From FEN-1279 sp964400285 (GTDB lineage Bacteria > Bacteroidota > Ignavibacteria > Tepidaquicellales > Tepidaquicellaceae): a stretch of 64,000 bases of DNA. The position numbers and the translations under genes are program-made. Of the stretch, positions 27,850 through 37,365 are shown one piece after another (position 1 is the first letter of the stretch; each line of letters opens with the position of its first letter). Below the pieces are notes generated by a model that worked only from the letters and a program-made list of their open reading frames with translations, did no database searches and was not told where the DNA came from. The DNA is taken from NCBI GenBank assembly GCA_964400285.1, contig CAYNTK010000003.1, positions 211,067 to 275,066 of the forward strand. Direction: 5' to 3'.

Positions 27850-30282
27850 CTAATATACGAAATTTCTTTTTAATCTTAAGGACATAAAAACCATTGCAGT
27901 TAAATAAAAAATTCCTGAAATAATAAAGACAATTTTAAATCCAAAAATCATAGCAAATATCATTGAAATTACCGTTCCGATTACCGAAAAAAATCCATTA
28001 ATCGCCCACGCTAATGGAATAAATCTGCTTTCACTATCCTGTATCAAAGATATTCCGATGGGAAACGGCATACCCATAAAAAATCCAAGTGGGAAGATTA
28101 TTATTATCGAAATTATTATTCTAATTGTTATTCCTGCACTTGAAAAAACATTAAATATAAAAGGATTCAACAAACCCAATAAAATAGAATAAACTCCTAT
28201 AATCATAAAAACCATCAATACTTTTTGTTTTTTTATCTTTGTGTTTAATAAGTTAGAGTATTTACTCCCAATACCCGAAGCGACTAACATTGTAGCAATA
28301 ACAGTTAACATTGTATAAATAGGTTGTCCTAAAAATAAAGTGAATTTTTGAATCAATGCAATCTGAAGCATTATATAACCAAGCCCAAGTAAAGCAAAAT
28401 ATATTAAATATTTCTTCTCAAATTCATTTTCAGTTTCTTTCTTTTTAAAAATAAACGGTAGAATTAAAAATATAAAAGATATCAACAATATTTGAACAAG
28501 CATCACTACGAGAGTTACTTCTGCAACAGGTTTATCTTTCAGAGCAAGTATTGCTTTATTGTTTTGAGAAAAAGTTTCTTTTACATTTGCCCAATTGAAA
28601 TTACCGAAACCAAAATTATCATCGAAAAACGGTTTATCATCGGTTGCAGGAATTAAATTCGGTTTTCCTTTTATTATATCTTCAATATCATTTGACTCAA
28701 CTAATTCCTTATAAACCCCTTCCTGATTCTCAAGCGGGTCGTATTCTATATCGAGACTTAACATTGAAGCTTCATACCTGACATTTATTACATCCAAATC
28801 ATCAAATCCGTTTTTCTTGTATACTATTCCTGCCATAAAACTTTTACTTTCTTCAAAATCATTTAACGGACGTCTGAAGACAATAAAGTTTTTCTTATCA
28901 TCTTTAATCCCTAATTCTTTCCCTGCAATTTTAAATGTAGTAATAAGTTTTTGTATCTGAGTCTCCGGTCTGGATATATAAATAACACCGTCACTTTTTA
29001 AATGATTCAAATAATCCATAACGGCTTCTTTTGTCATAATGTAATTCTCCACCATACTCATCGCACCACTCGATACCGCTGAAGAAGAAATTGTATGAGC
29101 CGAAATTATCACATCATTTAAAACCTTATCGCTTCTAATAACCAAACGTGCATCATCCGTAATAATTTTAACATTTTTATTATTTTTTATTAATGGTCCT
29201 GTCCAGTAAACGAGTTTATTACTGATTAAATCATTTAATAATCCGTTAATCTCAACCCCGATTACTTCATTTGCATTATGATATAGACTTACAAGTATTT
29301 CTCCACCTCCTCCCGAACCGAGAATAAATACCCTGCCAATCGAATCCTTCCCGCAGGCAAAAGCGAGATTCGATGCATCAGCAGGCTTGGTCAGAGGTGG
29401 TAATCTTTTTACGTTTGGTATATTAGTTGTTGCATTTCCTTCATCTATAATGGCAAGGTTTACATCGTAACCGTCAGGCGACGGTTCTTCATCTTTCATT
29501 ACATCTATTTTTGAAATTGTATTCCATCCGGAAAACACTTTCAAATCAGATCTTGAATGAATATAGTTTCCAAATATTTTATTCTCAGTTACTCTTATTG
29601 GCAACCTTGAATCTTTATCAATTAAAAATGAAAAACCCAAGCACATTAATATAAAAGAGATTAATACATAGACCTTATGATTTTCAAAACCAAAAATTAT
29701 TGCTGCAAGAAAACCAAATGCTGCAATAAATACCATTATTCCATTACCTCCAAATTGCGGCATCAATAAAACAAAAGCGAAACAAGATAAACCCGCACCA
29801 ACTAAATCGAAAAAATATAACTTAGATACTTGATTTTTAAACTTTGATAGTAAAATCGAAATTATAAGTCCCGAAAAGAAAAAAGGAATCGTAATTAATA
29901 AATAATAAATTGGCAAATATATAAACTGAATTGTGTCAGTAAATAAACTAAAAGGGTCAAATGGAATAAGATTTATAATTAAAAAACTTATAATGACAGT
30001 CGCTCCAAAACACATAGAAAGTATTGCAAGAAGTTTATCGGTTTTTATTTCTTTAAGTTTTTTACTTAATGAAAAAACAACTCCACTTATACCAAACCCC
30101 AACAAAGCAACACTTATAATCATAAATGCAAAGTGATACCATAGTGAAACCGAAAGAACACGAGTCATAGAAAACTCTAACAACAAAGTAGCTAAAGCTA
30201 TTAGAAATATTCCTGCAAAATAGGATTTTTTTACTGCTTCAGGTTTTGTAACCGGTTTTATTGATTTAATAGACTTTGCCAA
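27850..30282 (-). CDS. Multi-spanning membrane protein with spermidine-synthase-like domain
   Basis: The 810-residue protein has about six to seven N-terminal membrane helices (to about residue 225). A soluble Rossmann methyltransferase-like domain with VFILGSGGGGEILVSL follows, then VIGVEINGLL, a long insert and a second set of about six C-terminal helices. Membrane proteins with such spermidine-synthase-like domains are widespread; their products are generally unknown and most lack the polyamine active site. The start is TTG at 30282 (TGATTG), directly after the stop of the K+ channel gene, with no gap, so translation is probably coupled. Functional claims beyond the fold are not supported. 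Confidence 0.85.
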   Translation of the reverse strand: MAKSIKSIKPVTKPEAVKKSYFAGIFLIALATLLLEFSMTRVLSVSLWYHFAFMIISVALLGFGISGVVFSLSKKLKEIKTDKLLAILSMCFGATVIISFLIINLIPFDPFSLFTDTIQFIYLPIYYLLITIPFFFSGLIISILLSKFKNQVSKLYFFDLVGAGLSCFAFVLLMPQFGGNGIMVFIAAFGFLAAIIFGFENHKVYVLISFILMCLGFSFLIDKDSRLPIRVTENKIFGNYIHSRSDLKVFSGWNTISKIDVMKDEEPSPDGYDVNLAIIDEGNATTNIPNVKRLPPLTKPADASNLAFACGKDSIGRVFILGSGGGGEILVSLYHNANEVIGVEINGLLNDLISNKLVYWTGPLIKNNKNVKIITDDARLVIRSDKVLNDVIISAHTISSSAVSSGAMSMVENYIMTKEAVMDYLNHLKSDGVIYISRPETQIQKLITTFKIAGKELGIKDDKKNFIVFRRPLNDFEESKSFMAGIVYKKNGFDDLDVINVRYEASMLSLDIEYDPLENQEGVYKELVESNDIEDIIKGKPNLIPATDDKPFFDDNFGFGNFNWANVKETFSQNNKAILALKDKPVAEVTLVVMLVQILLISFIFLILPFIFKKKETENEFEKKYLIYFALLGLGYIMLQIALIQKFTLFLGQPIYTMLTVIATMLVASGIGSKYSNLLNTKIKKQKVLMVFMIIGVYSILLGLLNPFIFNVFSSAGITIRIIISIIIIFPLGFFMGMPFPIGISLIQDSESRFIPLAWAINGFFSVIGTVISMIFAMIFGFKIVFIISGIFYLTAMVFMSLRLKRNFVY

Positions 30283-31071
30283 TCAAGTAATCTCCTTTCC
30301 ACAATGCGGACATACTTTTTTCTTTCTAATTTCTTGCGTGAATGCTGATGCTAAAATACCTGTCGGTAATGCTACCATACAAAGCCCTAATAAAGATATT
30401 AAGCTTGTCAAGAACTTCCCAGTTGGGGTTATTGGATATATATCACCATATCCAACAGAAGTCAGAGTTTCTACTGCCCAATACATACTTTCAGGAATAT
30501 TTCTAAATTTATCTGGTTGTGCTTCATGCTCAGCCATATAAATAAAGCTTGAGGATAATACTATTAATATTATCGAAATCGAAAAAGTTAAAATTAATTC
30601 TTCTTTTTTTGATTTTATAACTTTTCCAAGTATATTAAATGCGTCCGAATATCTTCCCAATTTGAAAATTCTAATAAATCTAAACAACCTAAGCAATCTG
30701 ATAAAAATAAAATCAATGCGAGTCATTGTGTATAAATAAAAAGGTAGAAATGCAAATAAATCAATCAATGCAAATACTGAAAAAGCATATTTTATTCTTC
30801 CTATAATTGGTCTACTATATTTTCCTATAAATGTACAAGTCCAAAGTCTTAAAATATATTCAATAGTAAAAACTATAACTGTAAAAGTCTCAAAAATAAA
30901 AAAAATGTTATGATACCTTTTTGAAAATATTTCTACAGTCTCTAAAATAAAAACGATAGTATTTAAAATTATTAAAGAAATAATAAAATAATCGAATATT
31001 TTTTTTACAAAAGTATCACCTGCAGAGGGTTCTAGAATTTCAAAAACTTTTCTTTTTATTTTATTATACAT
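30283..31071 (-). CDS. Voltage-gated-like potassium channel with C-terminal zinc ribbon
   Basis: I start this gene at the ATG at 31071 (MYNKIKRK) because a good AAGGAG lies 6 bp upstream; an in-frame TTG at 31095 is less likely. The 262-residue protein has six membrane helices. The arginine-rich S4 is FIFIRLLRLFRFIRIFKLGR (121-140). The pore loop has TSVGYGD at 204-210, the K+ selectivity filter, followed by S6 GLCMVALPTGILASAF. The C-terminus ends CPHCGKEIT, half a zinc ribbon. It is a one-domain KvAP-like ion channel in the inner membrane. It abuts the spermidine-synthase-like gene. Confidence 0.93.
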   Translation of the reverse strand: MYNKIKRKVFEILEPSAGDTFVKKIFDYFIISLIILNTIVFILETVEIFSKRYHNIFFIFETFTVIVFTIEYILRLWTCTFIGKYSRPIIGRIKYAFSVFALIDLFAFLPFYLYTMTRIDFIFIRLLRLFRFIRIFKLGRYSDAFNILGKVIKSKKEELILTFSISIILIVLSSSFIYMAEHEAQPDKFRNIPESMYWAVETLTSVGYGDIYPITPTGKFLTSLISLLGLCMVALPTGILASAFTQEIRKKKVCPHCGKEIT

Positions 31072-31216
31072 ACTATTCTCCTTTTTCTTTAACAAAAGGT
31101 ATAGCTTTTTAAAGCTATTATTACTTTATTTAATATTACATTAAAATAAAACAATGACAATAAAAATTATACTATCTAATTTCACTATTATAATACTTTC
31201 TGTTATTTAAAAGTCA

Positions 31217-32986
31217 TCACTGATTACTAAAATCCCAACCAAGATAATTTACATGTTTCAGTATAATAAATCCACAAATCAATCCTACAAAGATATAAAT
31301 AAATCCATACAAATAATCTCCAAGTATAATTTTTCCTATTGCAAATAAAAACGAATAAAGTAAAATCACTCCAAGACCCCAATCGAGAAATAATATTCCG
31401 TAACCTTTGTCAGACTTGACTTCAGGAAGTTTTGCTGCAATCTTTTTCCAGCCAAATCCACCTGGATGAACACGCCTATAAAAATTTAATAAAGTTTCTT
31501 CTTTAGTCGGCTTGGTTAAAAATGAAGTTACTATCCATGCTATAGTCGTAATCGGAACAATAATATACAATGTCTGCGGAAATGCAACTTTAAAATTTCC
31601 AAAATGCAAAACTCCGTACACAACAAACGGAGTCATTGTCGCTACTATCTCGCTTATGGCATTCACTCTCCACCAGAACCACCTTAAAATCAAAACCAGC
31701 CCCAGCCCTGCTCCGCATTCAATCACAAATGCCCATACTCCCGAAATCGTGGACATAAAATTTGTTATTAACACTGCAATAATCATAAAAACTACCGTCA
31801 TCCATCTCGAAGCAGTTACATAATGTTTATCCGTTTCATTCGGCTTCAAAAATCTTTTATAAAAATCATTTATGAAATATGAAGTTCCCCAGTTCAGATG
31901 TGTTGCTATCGTAGACATTGAAGCCGCAAAGAAAGTTGCAAGTAATAAACCTTTTAATCCAACAGGGAGAAAATCATTCATTGCTTTTACATAACCAAGC
32001 CCCTTATCAGCCATCGATAAATCGGGATAAAGCACTATTGCGGAAAGTGCCACGATTATCCAAGGCCACGGACGTAAACAATAGTGGGCAACTTGAAAGA
32101 ATAATGTTGCAAGTAGTGAGTGTTTTTCGTTTTTGGCGGACATTATTCTTTGAGCTACGTAGCCCCCGCCACCAGGCTCGGCACCTGGATACCAGCTTGC
32201 CCACCATTGAATTCCTATATATGCTAAAAATGTTGATACAGTCATCATTAATATACCACCTGTATTTCCAGCACTTTCTTCACTCCCGATTTGAGGTGTG
32301 AACTTTAATGCCCAATCTGGAAGTTTTGCCTGTAAACCTGCAATACCTCCAATCTGTTCGGAGTTCACAACTATTATAGCAAGAATAATACATCCTGTCA
32401 TTTTAATAATAAACTGGAAAGAGTCAGTTACAGCAACTCCCCATAATCCTGACATTGCAGAAATTATTGCTGTGATTATCATTATTCCCAAAATAAATAA
32501 CATCACATTTCCATCATTTATCTGCTCGGGAAACATTCCCTTTAAAATTTTTCCAAGAGCAAGATTTACCCAACCCATAATTATAACATTCATAAATATT
32601 CCAAGATATATCGCCTTGAATCCTCTTAAAAAAGAAGCGGCTTTTCCTGAATACCTCAACTCAATAAATTCAACATCTGTTAATATATTCGCTCTTCTCC
32701 ACAACCTCGCAAAGAAAAACACAGTCAGCATTCCACCAATCATCATATTCCACCAAAGCCAGTTTCCCGCAATTCCATTCTGACCGACAAGCTCCGTAAC
32801 AGCAAGGGGAGTATCTGCGGCAAAAGTCGTCGCTACCATTGAAAGCCCAGCAAGCCACCACGCCATTTTTCTTCCCGAGAGGAAAAAGTTCTCCGTGTTG
32901 CCGCTTGATTTTTTGTAATAATATAAACCGATAAGTATGTTGATTATGAAATAAACAACAACAATAGACCAGTCAATAATGTGCAT
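31217..32986 (-). CDS. Sodium:solute symporter (SSS/SLC5 family)
   Basis: This 589-residue protein has about 13 to 14 membrane helices and the SLC5 look. N-terminal segments are YYKKSSGNTENFFLSGRKM and AWWLAGLSMVATTFAADTPL, the latter holding the Na+-site helix. SGLWGVAVTDSFQFIIKMTG and FFAASMSTIATHLNWGTSYF match the family's other conserved segments. It would take up a small organic solute with Na+. The substrate is unknown. It is 30 bp downstream of the Trp-repeat gene and could be co-expressed with that gene and the amidase. Confidence 0.92.
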   Translation of the reverse strand: MHIIDWSIVVVYFIINILIGLYYYKKSSGNTENFFLSGRKMAWWLAGLSMVATTFAADTPLAVTELVGQNGIAGNWLWWNMMIGGMLTVFFFARLWRRANILTDVEFIELRYSGKAASFLRGFKAIYLGIFMNVIIMGWVNLALGKILKGMFPEQINDGNVMLFILGIMIITAIISAMSGLWGVAVTDSFQFIIKMTGCIILAIIVVNSEQIGGIAGLQAKLPDWALKFTPQIGSEESAGNTGGILMMTVSTFLAYIGIQWWASWYPGAEPGGGGYVAQRIMSAKNEKHSLLATLFFQVAHYCLRPWPWIIVALSAIVLYPDLSMADKGLGYVKAMNDFLPVGLKGLLLATFFAASMSTIATHLNWGTSYFINDFYKRFLKPNETDKHYVTASRWMTVVFMIIAVLITNFMSTISGVWAFVIECGAGLGLVLILRWFWWRVNAISEIVATMTPFVVYGVLHFGNFKVAFPQTLYIIVPITTIAWIVTSFLTKPTKEETLLNFYRRVHPGGFGWKKIAAKLPEVKSDKGYGILFLDWGLGVILLYSFLFAIGKIILGDYLYGFIYIFVGLICGFIILKHVNYLGWDFSNQ

Positions 32987-33016
32987 AAAATAATATTTGT
33001 ATTTATAAACTGAAGC

Positions 33017-33607
33017 TTATTTTTTTTCAATAGTTGAATTTCTATAACCTGAAAATACACACGCAAAAATTGCAACCATCTTATAACCTGCTTTTTCATT
33101 TTTTAAATAATCTGTTATAGACCAGCTTTTCCATGCTTCTTTTCCTGAAAATGTAGTGCTAACATTCATATTCCCACCATAATTATAAATCCTCCAGTAT
33201 TTCCATGCATCATCTCCAGAAAAAACAGTTGTAACTTTTAAAGTAGTATAACCTGATTCATCTATTACATTCCACTCTTTCCATGCATCGTCTCCATTAT
33301 AAGTTGTTCTTAAATATCCATAACAATCATCAAATTCATACCTCCAGTATTTCCATCCATTTTCACCTGACCAAACTGTTCTTATAGTTCCACAGTAGTT
33401 TTGTAAATTAATATCCCAATATGTCCATGCATCATCTCCAGAAAAAACAGTTTTTATTGCGCCGCTTATTCCATTATAATCCACCCACCAGTCTTTCCAT
33501 GCATCCTTACCTGAAAATTTTGTACTAATACGCGTGAAGTTATTACTCTGGGAATACAGGCAAATGGAAAAAAGAAAAATTAATATTGTAAAAAATATTT
33601 TTCTCAT
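33017..33607 (-). CDS. Secreted Trp-rich repeat protein (six 24-residue repeats), unknown function
   Basis: I do not recognise a named family. The 196-residue protein starts with a signal peptide (FFTILIFLFSICLYSQS). Six tandem repeats follow, starting at residues 31, 55, 79, 103, 129 and 153, with a period of 24 (one of 26). The core is [FWY]SG[KDE][DEN][AG]W[KT]xW: FSGKDAWKDW, FSGDDAWTYW, WSGENGWKYW, YNGDDAWKEW, FSGDDAWKYW, FSGKEAWKSW. A short tail ends with EKAGYKMVAIFACVFSGY. Regular aromatic strands suggest a small repeat beta-structure exposed to the periplasm or outside. It overlaps the amidase gene by 4 bp (ATGA). Confidence 0.85.
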   Translation of the reverse strand: MRKIFFTILIFLFSICLYSQSNNFTRISTKFSGKDAWKDWWVDYNGISGAIKTVFSGDDAWTYWDINLQNYCGTIRTVWSGENGWKYWRYEFDDCYGYLRTTYNGDDAWKEWNVIDESGYTTLKVTTVFSGDDAWKYWRIYNYGGNMNVSTTFSGKEAWKSWSITDYLKNEKAGYKMVAIFACVFSGYRNSTIEKK

Positions 33608-34380
33608 AAAATAATTTTAAAATTATCTGCATCTTTATATGCAGGAAATTTTTCTCTAAACTTTCTTAATATATTAATTTTTAACTCTCCGGTATACATC
33701 CCTCTTTTATTTTTTGCATTTAATATATATTTACCCATTGGATTTATAATTGCAGAATCACCTGAATATTTAAATCCGTTTTTATCCGAACCAGTTCTAT
33801 TGACACCTATCACATAACTTTGATTTTCAATAGCACGAGCAACTAATAAACTCTTCCAGTAATAATTCCTTTCGACTGGCCAATTTGCAATGAATACAGC
33901 TACATCATAATTATTTCTACTTCTACACCATACAGGAAATCTCAAATCATAACAAATGAAAAACGCAATCCTCCAATTTTTAATTTCTACTATTAAATGT
34001 TTGTTCCCACTCGAATATACCGAATGTTCCTTTGCCATTCTGAATAGATGCCTCTTATCATAAAACTTTATTTCTCCTTCAGGTAAACTAACTATTAATC
34101 TGTTGTAATATTTTTTCCCGGATTTTATTATCACACTCCCGCAAACCGCCGCATTTAATCTTTTCGAATATTTCTTAACAAACTGAACTGCTCTGCCGTT
34201 CATATCCTCCGCATATTCTCCAACATTCATCGTAAATCCCGTTGTAAACATTTCCGGAAAAACCACTAATTCAGTTTTTCCAATAAATGATTCAAGTTTC
34301 GCTGAGAGAAACCTTATGTTTTTATCTATGTCCTCCCAATATATAGGATATTGAACTACTGTAACCCTTAAATTCCGCAT
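33604..34380 (-). CDS. Carbon-nitrogen hydrolase (omega-amidase/YafV-like)
   Basis: The 258-residue nitrilase-fold enzyme has the catalytic triad in order: glutamate in LVVFPEMFTTGF, lysine in FYDKRHLFR, and cysteine in FFICYDLRFPVW. MAKEHSVYSSG and NWPVERNYYWKSLLVARAIE are typical of the omega-amidase/YafV branch. These enzymes hydrolyse alpha-ketoglutaramate or ketosuccinamate and so repair transamination side products. It opens the operon amidase - Trp-repeat - SSS symporter. Confidence 0.93.
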   Translation of the reverse strand: MRNLRVTVVQYPIYWEDIDKNIRFLSAKLESFIGKTELVVFPEMFTTGFTMNVGEYAEDMNGRAVQFVKKYSKRLNAAVCGSVIIKSGKKYYNRLIVSLPEGEIKFYDKRHLFRMAKEHSVYSSGNKHLIVEIKNWRIAFFICYDLRFPVWCRSRNNYDVAVFIANWPVERNYYWKSLLVARAIENQSYVIGVNRTGSDKNGFKYSGDSAIINPMGKYILNAKNKRGMYTGELKINILRKFREKFPAYKDADNFKIIL

Positions 34381-34531
34381 TTTATTTTTTTAACCCTTTT
34401 AAAATAAAATTAAATCCAAAAAGTAGAAAGCAATAAATTTGGGGTAATATTTTAATTTAGAGGTAAAATTGTGAATATATTCTTTAGTAAAATGTAAATA
34501 TTTTTAATTAATCTTTCTAAAAATTTACTCT

Positions 34532-37279
34532 ATGAAAAAAATATTCTTTACTTTTTATTTTCTTCTTTTTACATCATGCTTATTCGCTCAGGATACATCG
34601 AAAATTCCTCTCGACCATAATGTATATGAAAGCTGGAAGCGACTCGAAAAAGCTAAAATCTCTCCGGATGGTAAATGGATTACATACGAAGTTAATCCTC
34701 AAAAAGGTGACGGTCTGCTTCAAATCTACAATACCGAAACCGGATTTAAGGATTCTGTTTCAAGAGGTTATGATGCCGTTTTCTCCCCGAATTCCGATTT
34801 CATCGCTTTTAAAATTAAAGCTGAAGAAAAAATCATAAGGGACTTAAAAATTCAGAAAAAAAAGAAAGAACAATTTCCAGATGACTCTCTTGGAATATAT
34901 TTAAATAAAACAGTTAAAAAATATCCTAACCTGATTTCTTTTTCTATCCCAAAAGAAAAAGAAAGTTTTATAGCATTTAAAAATAAATGTATAGACTCAA
35001 CATTGAAAGATGATACAACAAAATATACTTTTTTGCATATACTAAACCCGATTACAGGATTTGAAATAAAACATAAAGAAGTCAGCGAATATGATTTTTC
35101 AAAAAATGGAAAAATCCTTGCTTTTATTGCTGAAACTAAAAACGGTAAAAAAGATTCGAACTCATTATATATTTTCGATACAAAAAATGAAAACCTAACA
35201 AAAATTACACAAAAAAAAGGAATTATAAAAAAACTTGCTATTGATGATAAAGGCGAACAAATAGCATTTTTGCATTCTAAAGATACTAATTCGGTTAAAA
35301 GATATGGTTTATATTACTGGAATAGCAAAACTAATTCCGTCAAACTAATTGCTGACACATCAATTTCCGAAATGCCTGAAGGATGGGAACTTAGTCTAAA
35401 TGAATCTATGTATTTTTCAGAAGATGGTACTAAATTATTTTTTCAAACTGCTCCGAAAATTCCTTATGAAACTAAAGACACAATTCCTGATGACGAAAAA
35501 TGCAGAGTGGATATATGGAACTGGAATGATGGTTTACTACAATCACAACAAGTTCACGATTTGGAAAAAGAGAAAAAAAGAACGTATTTAGCATTATACA
35601 ATATACAAAAAAATAAAATTTTACAACTCGCAGATGAGGATATACAAACTGTTAAAACTATTAATAAAGGTAATAGTAATTTTGCATATGGAACATCAGA
35701 AAAACAATATCAGAAACTTACATCATGGGAAGATGCAACGTATAGAGACTACTATATCATTAATCTCGAAACAGGTGAAAAAAAATTAATCGCAGAGAAG
35801 AAAAAATATTACGCAGATTTTTCTCCACTCGGATATTATTTTCTTTACTATGAGCCAAATGATAGCTCATATCATTCTTATTCTGTAAAAGATGAAAAAG
35901 AATATATAATCACAAAATCAATTCCAACAAAATTATACGATGAAGAATTCGACGAACCACGAGACCCCGAGCAATACGGTATTGCAGGCTGGACTAAAAA
36001 TGATGAGTCAGTATTAATTTATGATAAATACGACATCTGGGAAGTTAATCCGAAAAATGAATCATCTCCAGTAAACATTACTAAAATTGGAAGAGACACA
36101 AAAACTATTCTTAGATATATAAAAACAGATAAAGATTCAATACATATTCCGAATAATATCTTACTTAATGTTCGAAATGAAGAAACAACATTCGAGGGTT
36201 TTTATTCTCTGGATATAAATTCAGATAATTCTCTAAATGAGCTTATAATGGTTGATTATGGATTTACCGAACCTATAAAATCAAAACAATCAAATAAAAT
36301 AATTTGGCAAAGATATTCATACTATGAATTTCCTGATTTGTGGGTTAGCAATTTGGATTTTTCTAATCCACTAAAAATTTCAAATGCTAATCCACAACAA
36401 ACAAAATATTTATGGGGAACAGTAGAACTATTCAAATGGAAAGATTCTTCCGGAGTTGAGCAAAAAGGTCTTGTTTATAAACCCGAAAATTTCGACCCAA
36501 ATAAGCAATATCCAATGATTGTATATTTTTATGAAAAATACACACATCGAATTCACGCGCATTATATTCCAAATCCAAGTAGGTCAGTTATTAACTTTCC
36601 ACTGTATAATAGTAACGGATATGTTATATTCATTCCCGATATAAAATATAAAATTGGTTACCCTGGAAAAAGCGCATATAATACAGTTGTAAGTGGAACC
36701 TATGCATTATTAGAAAAAGGATTTATAGATAAATACAATATTGGACTGCAAGGTCAGAGCTGGGGAGGTTATCAGGCAGCATATATAGTTACAAGAACAA
36801 ACTTGTTTAAAGCCGCAATGACTGGAGCACCAGTTGCTAATATGACAAGTGCTTACGGTGGAATAAGATTAGAATCAGGTATGGTAAGACAATTTCAATA
36901 TGAACAAAGCCAAAGCAGACTTGGAAAAACTTTGTGGGAAGGATTTGACTTATATTTTGAAAATTCTCCTTTGTTCTTTGCCGATAAAATAGAAACACCA
37001 GTATTAATAATGTCTAATGATAACGATGGAGCAGTCCCACATCAACAGGGAATAGAATTTTTCACTGCTTTAAGAAGATTGAATAAACCTGTGTGGATGC
37101 TTACTTATAACGATGAAGAGCACAATCTAACAAAATGGCCAACAAGAGTTGACTTATCAAAACGTATGAAACAGTTTTTCGACCACTACTTAAAAGGTGA
37201 ACCTATACCCGTGTGGATGTCCGAAGGTGTTAAGGCAATAGAAAAAGGAATTAAAGATGGATTTGATCTGAAAAAATAA
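34532..37279 (+). CDS. Secreted S9-family serine peptidase
   Basis: This 915-residue exported protein has a signal peptide (FFTFYFLLFTSCLFAQD). A long beta-propeller region holds several WRxLEKAKISPDGKW / DFSKNGKILAF-type blades. The C-terminal alpha/beta hydrolase has the nucleophile in GLQGQSWGGYQAAYI, the acid in NDNDGAVPHQQG and the histidine in NDEEHNLTKWP. It resembles large periplasmic or surface S9 peptidases of Bacteroidota and is clearly different from the cytoplasmic 607-residue S9 enzyme at 11009-12832. It would degrade peptides outside the cytoplasm. It stands alone between divergent and convergent neighbours. Confidence 0.93.
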   Translation: MKKIFFTFYFLLFTSCLFAQDTSKIPLDHNVYESWKRLEKAKISPDGKWITYEVNPQKGDGLLQIYNTETGFKDSVSRGYDAVFSPNSDFIAFKIKAEEKIIRDLKIQKKKKEQFPDDSLGIYLNKTVKKYPNLISFSIPKEKESFIAFKNKCIDSTLKDDTTKYTFLHILNPITGFEIKHKEVSEYDFSKNGKILAFIAETKNGKKDSNSLYIFDTKNENLTKITQKKGIIKKLAIDDKGEQIAFLHSKDTNSVKRYGLYYWNSKTNSVKLIADTSISEMPEGWELSLNESMYFSEDGTKLFFQTAPKIPYETKDTIPDDEKCRVDIWNWNDGLLQSQQVHDLEKEKKRTYLALYNIQKNKILQLADEDIQTVKTINKGNSNFAYGTSEKQYQKLTSWEDATYRDYYIINLETGEKKLIAEKKKYYADFSPLGYYFLYYEPNDSSYHSYSVKDEKEYIITKSIPTKLYDEEFDEPRDPEQYGIAGWTKNDESVLIYDKYDIWEVNPKNESSPVNITKIGRDTKTILRYIKTDKDSIHIPNNILLNVRNEETTFEGFYSLDINSDNSLNELIMVDYGFTEPIKSKQSNKIIWQRYSYYEFPDLWVSNLDFSNPLKISNANPQQTKYLWGTVELFKWKDSSGVEQKGLVYKPENFDPNKQYPMIVYFYEKYTHRIHAHYIPNPSRSVINFPLYNSNGYVIFIPDIKYKIGYPGKSAYNTVVSGTYALLEKGFIDKYNIGLQGQSWGGYQAAYIVTRTNLFKAAMTGAPVANMTSAYGGIRLESGMVRQFQYEQSQSRLGKTLWEGFDLYFENSPLFFADKIETPVLIMSNDNDGAVPHQQGIEFFTALRRLNKPVWMLTYNDEEHNLTKWPTRVDLSKRMKQFFDHYLKGEPIPVWMSEGVKAIEKGIKDGFDLKK

Positions 37280-37365
37280 ATCTTTTATTTTAAAAACATA
37301 ATTCTGATACTGAACAAATACTTATATTTGAATCATAAAAAAATTTTAGAATTTAGTATTATATT

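Noticed and set aside
32298..32783. 161-codon open frame on the plus strand
   Set aside because: It lies antisense inside the sodium symporter gene, whose reading frame has clear family motifs. Its own translation has no recognisable domain.
33200..33460. Repeated DNA words that could suggest a CRISPR-like array
   Set aside because: The repeats are in frame and encode the Trp-rich repeats of the secreted protein; there are no spacers and no cas genes.
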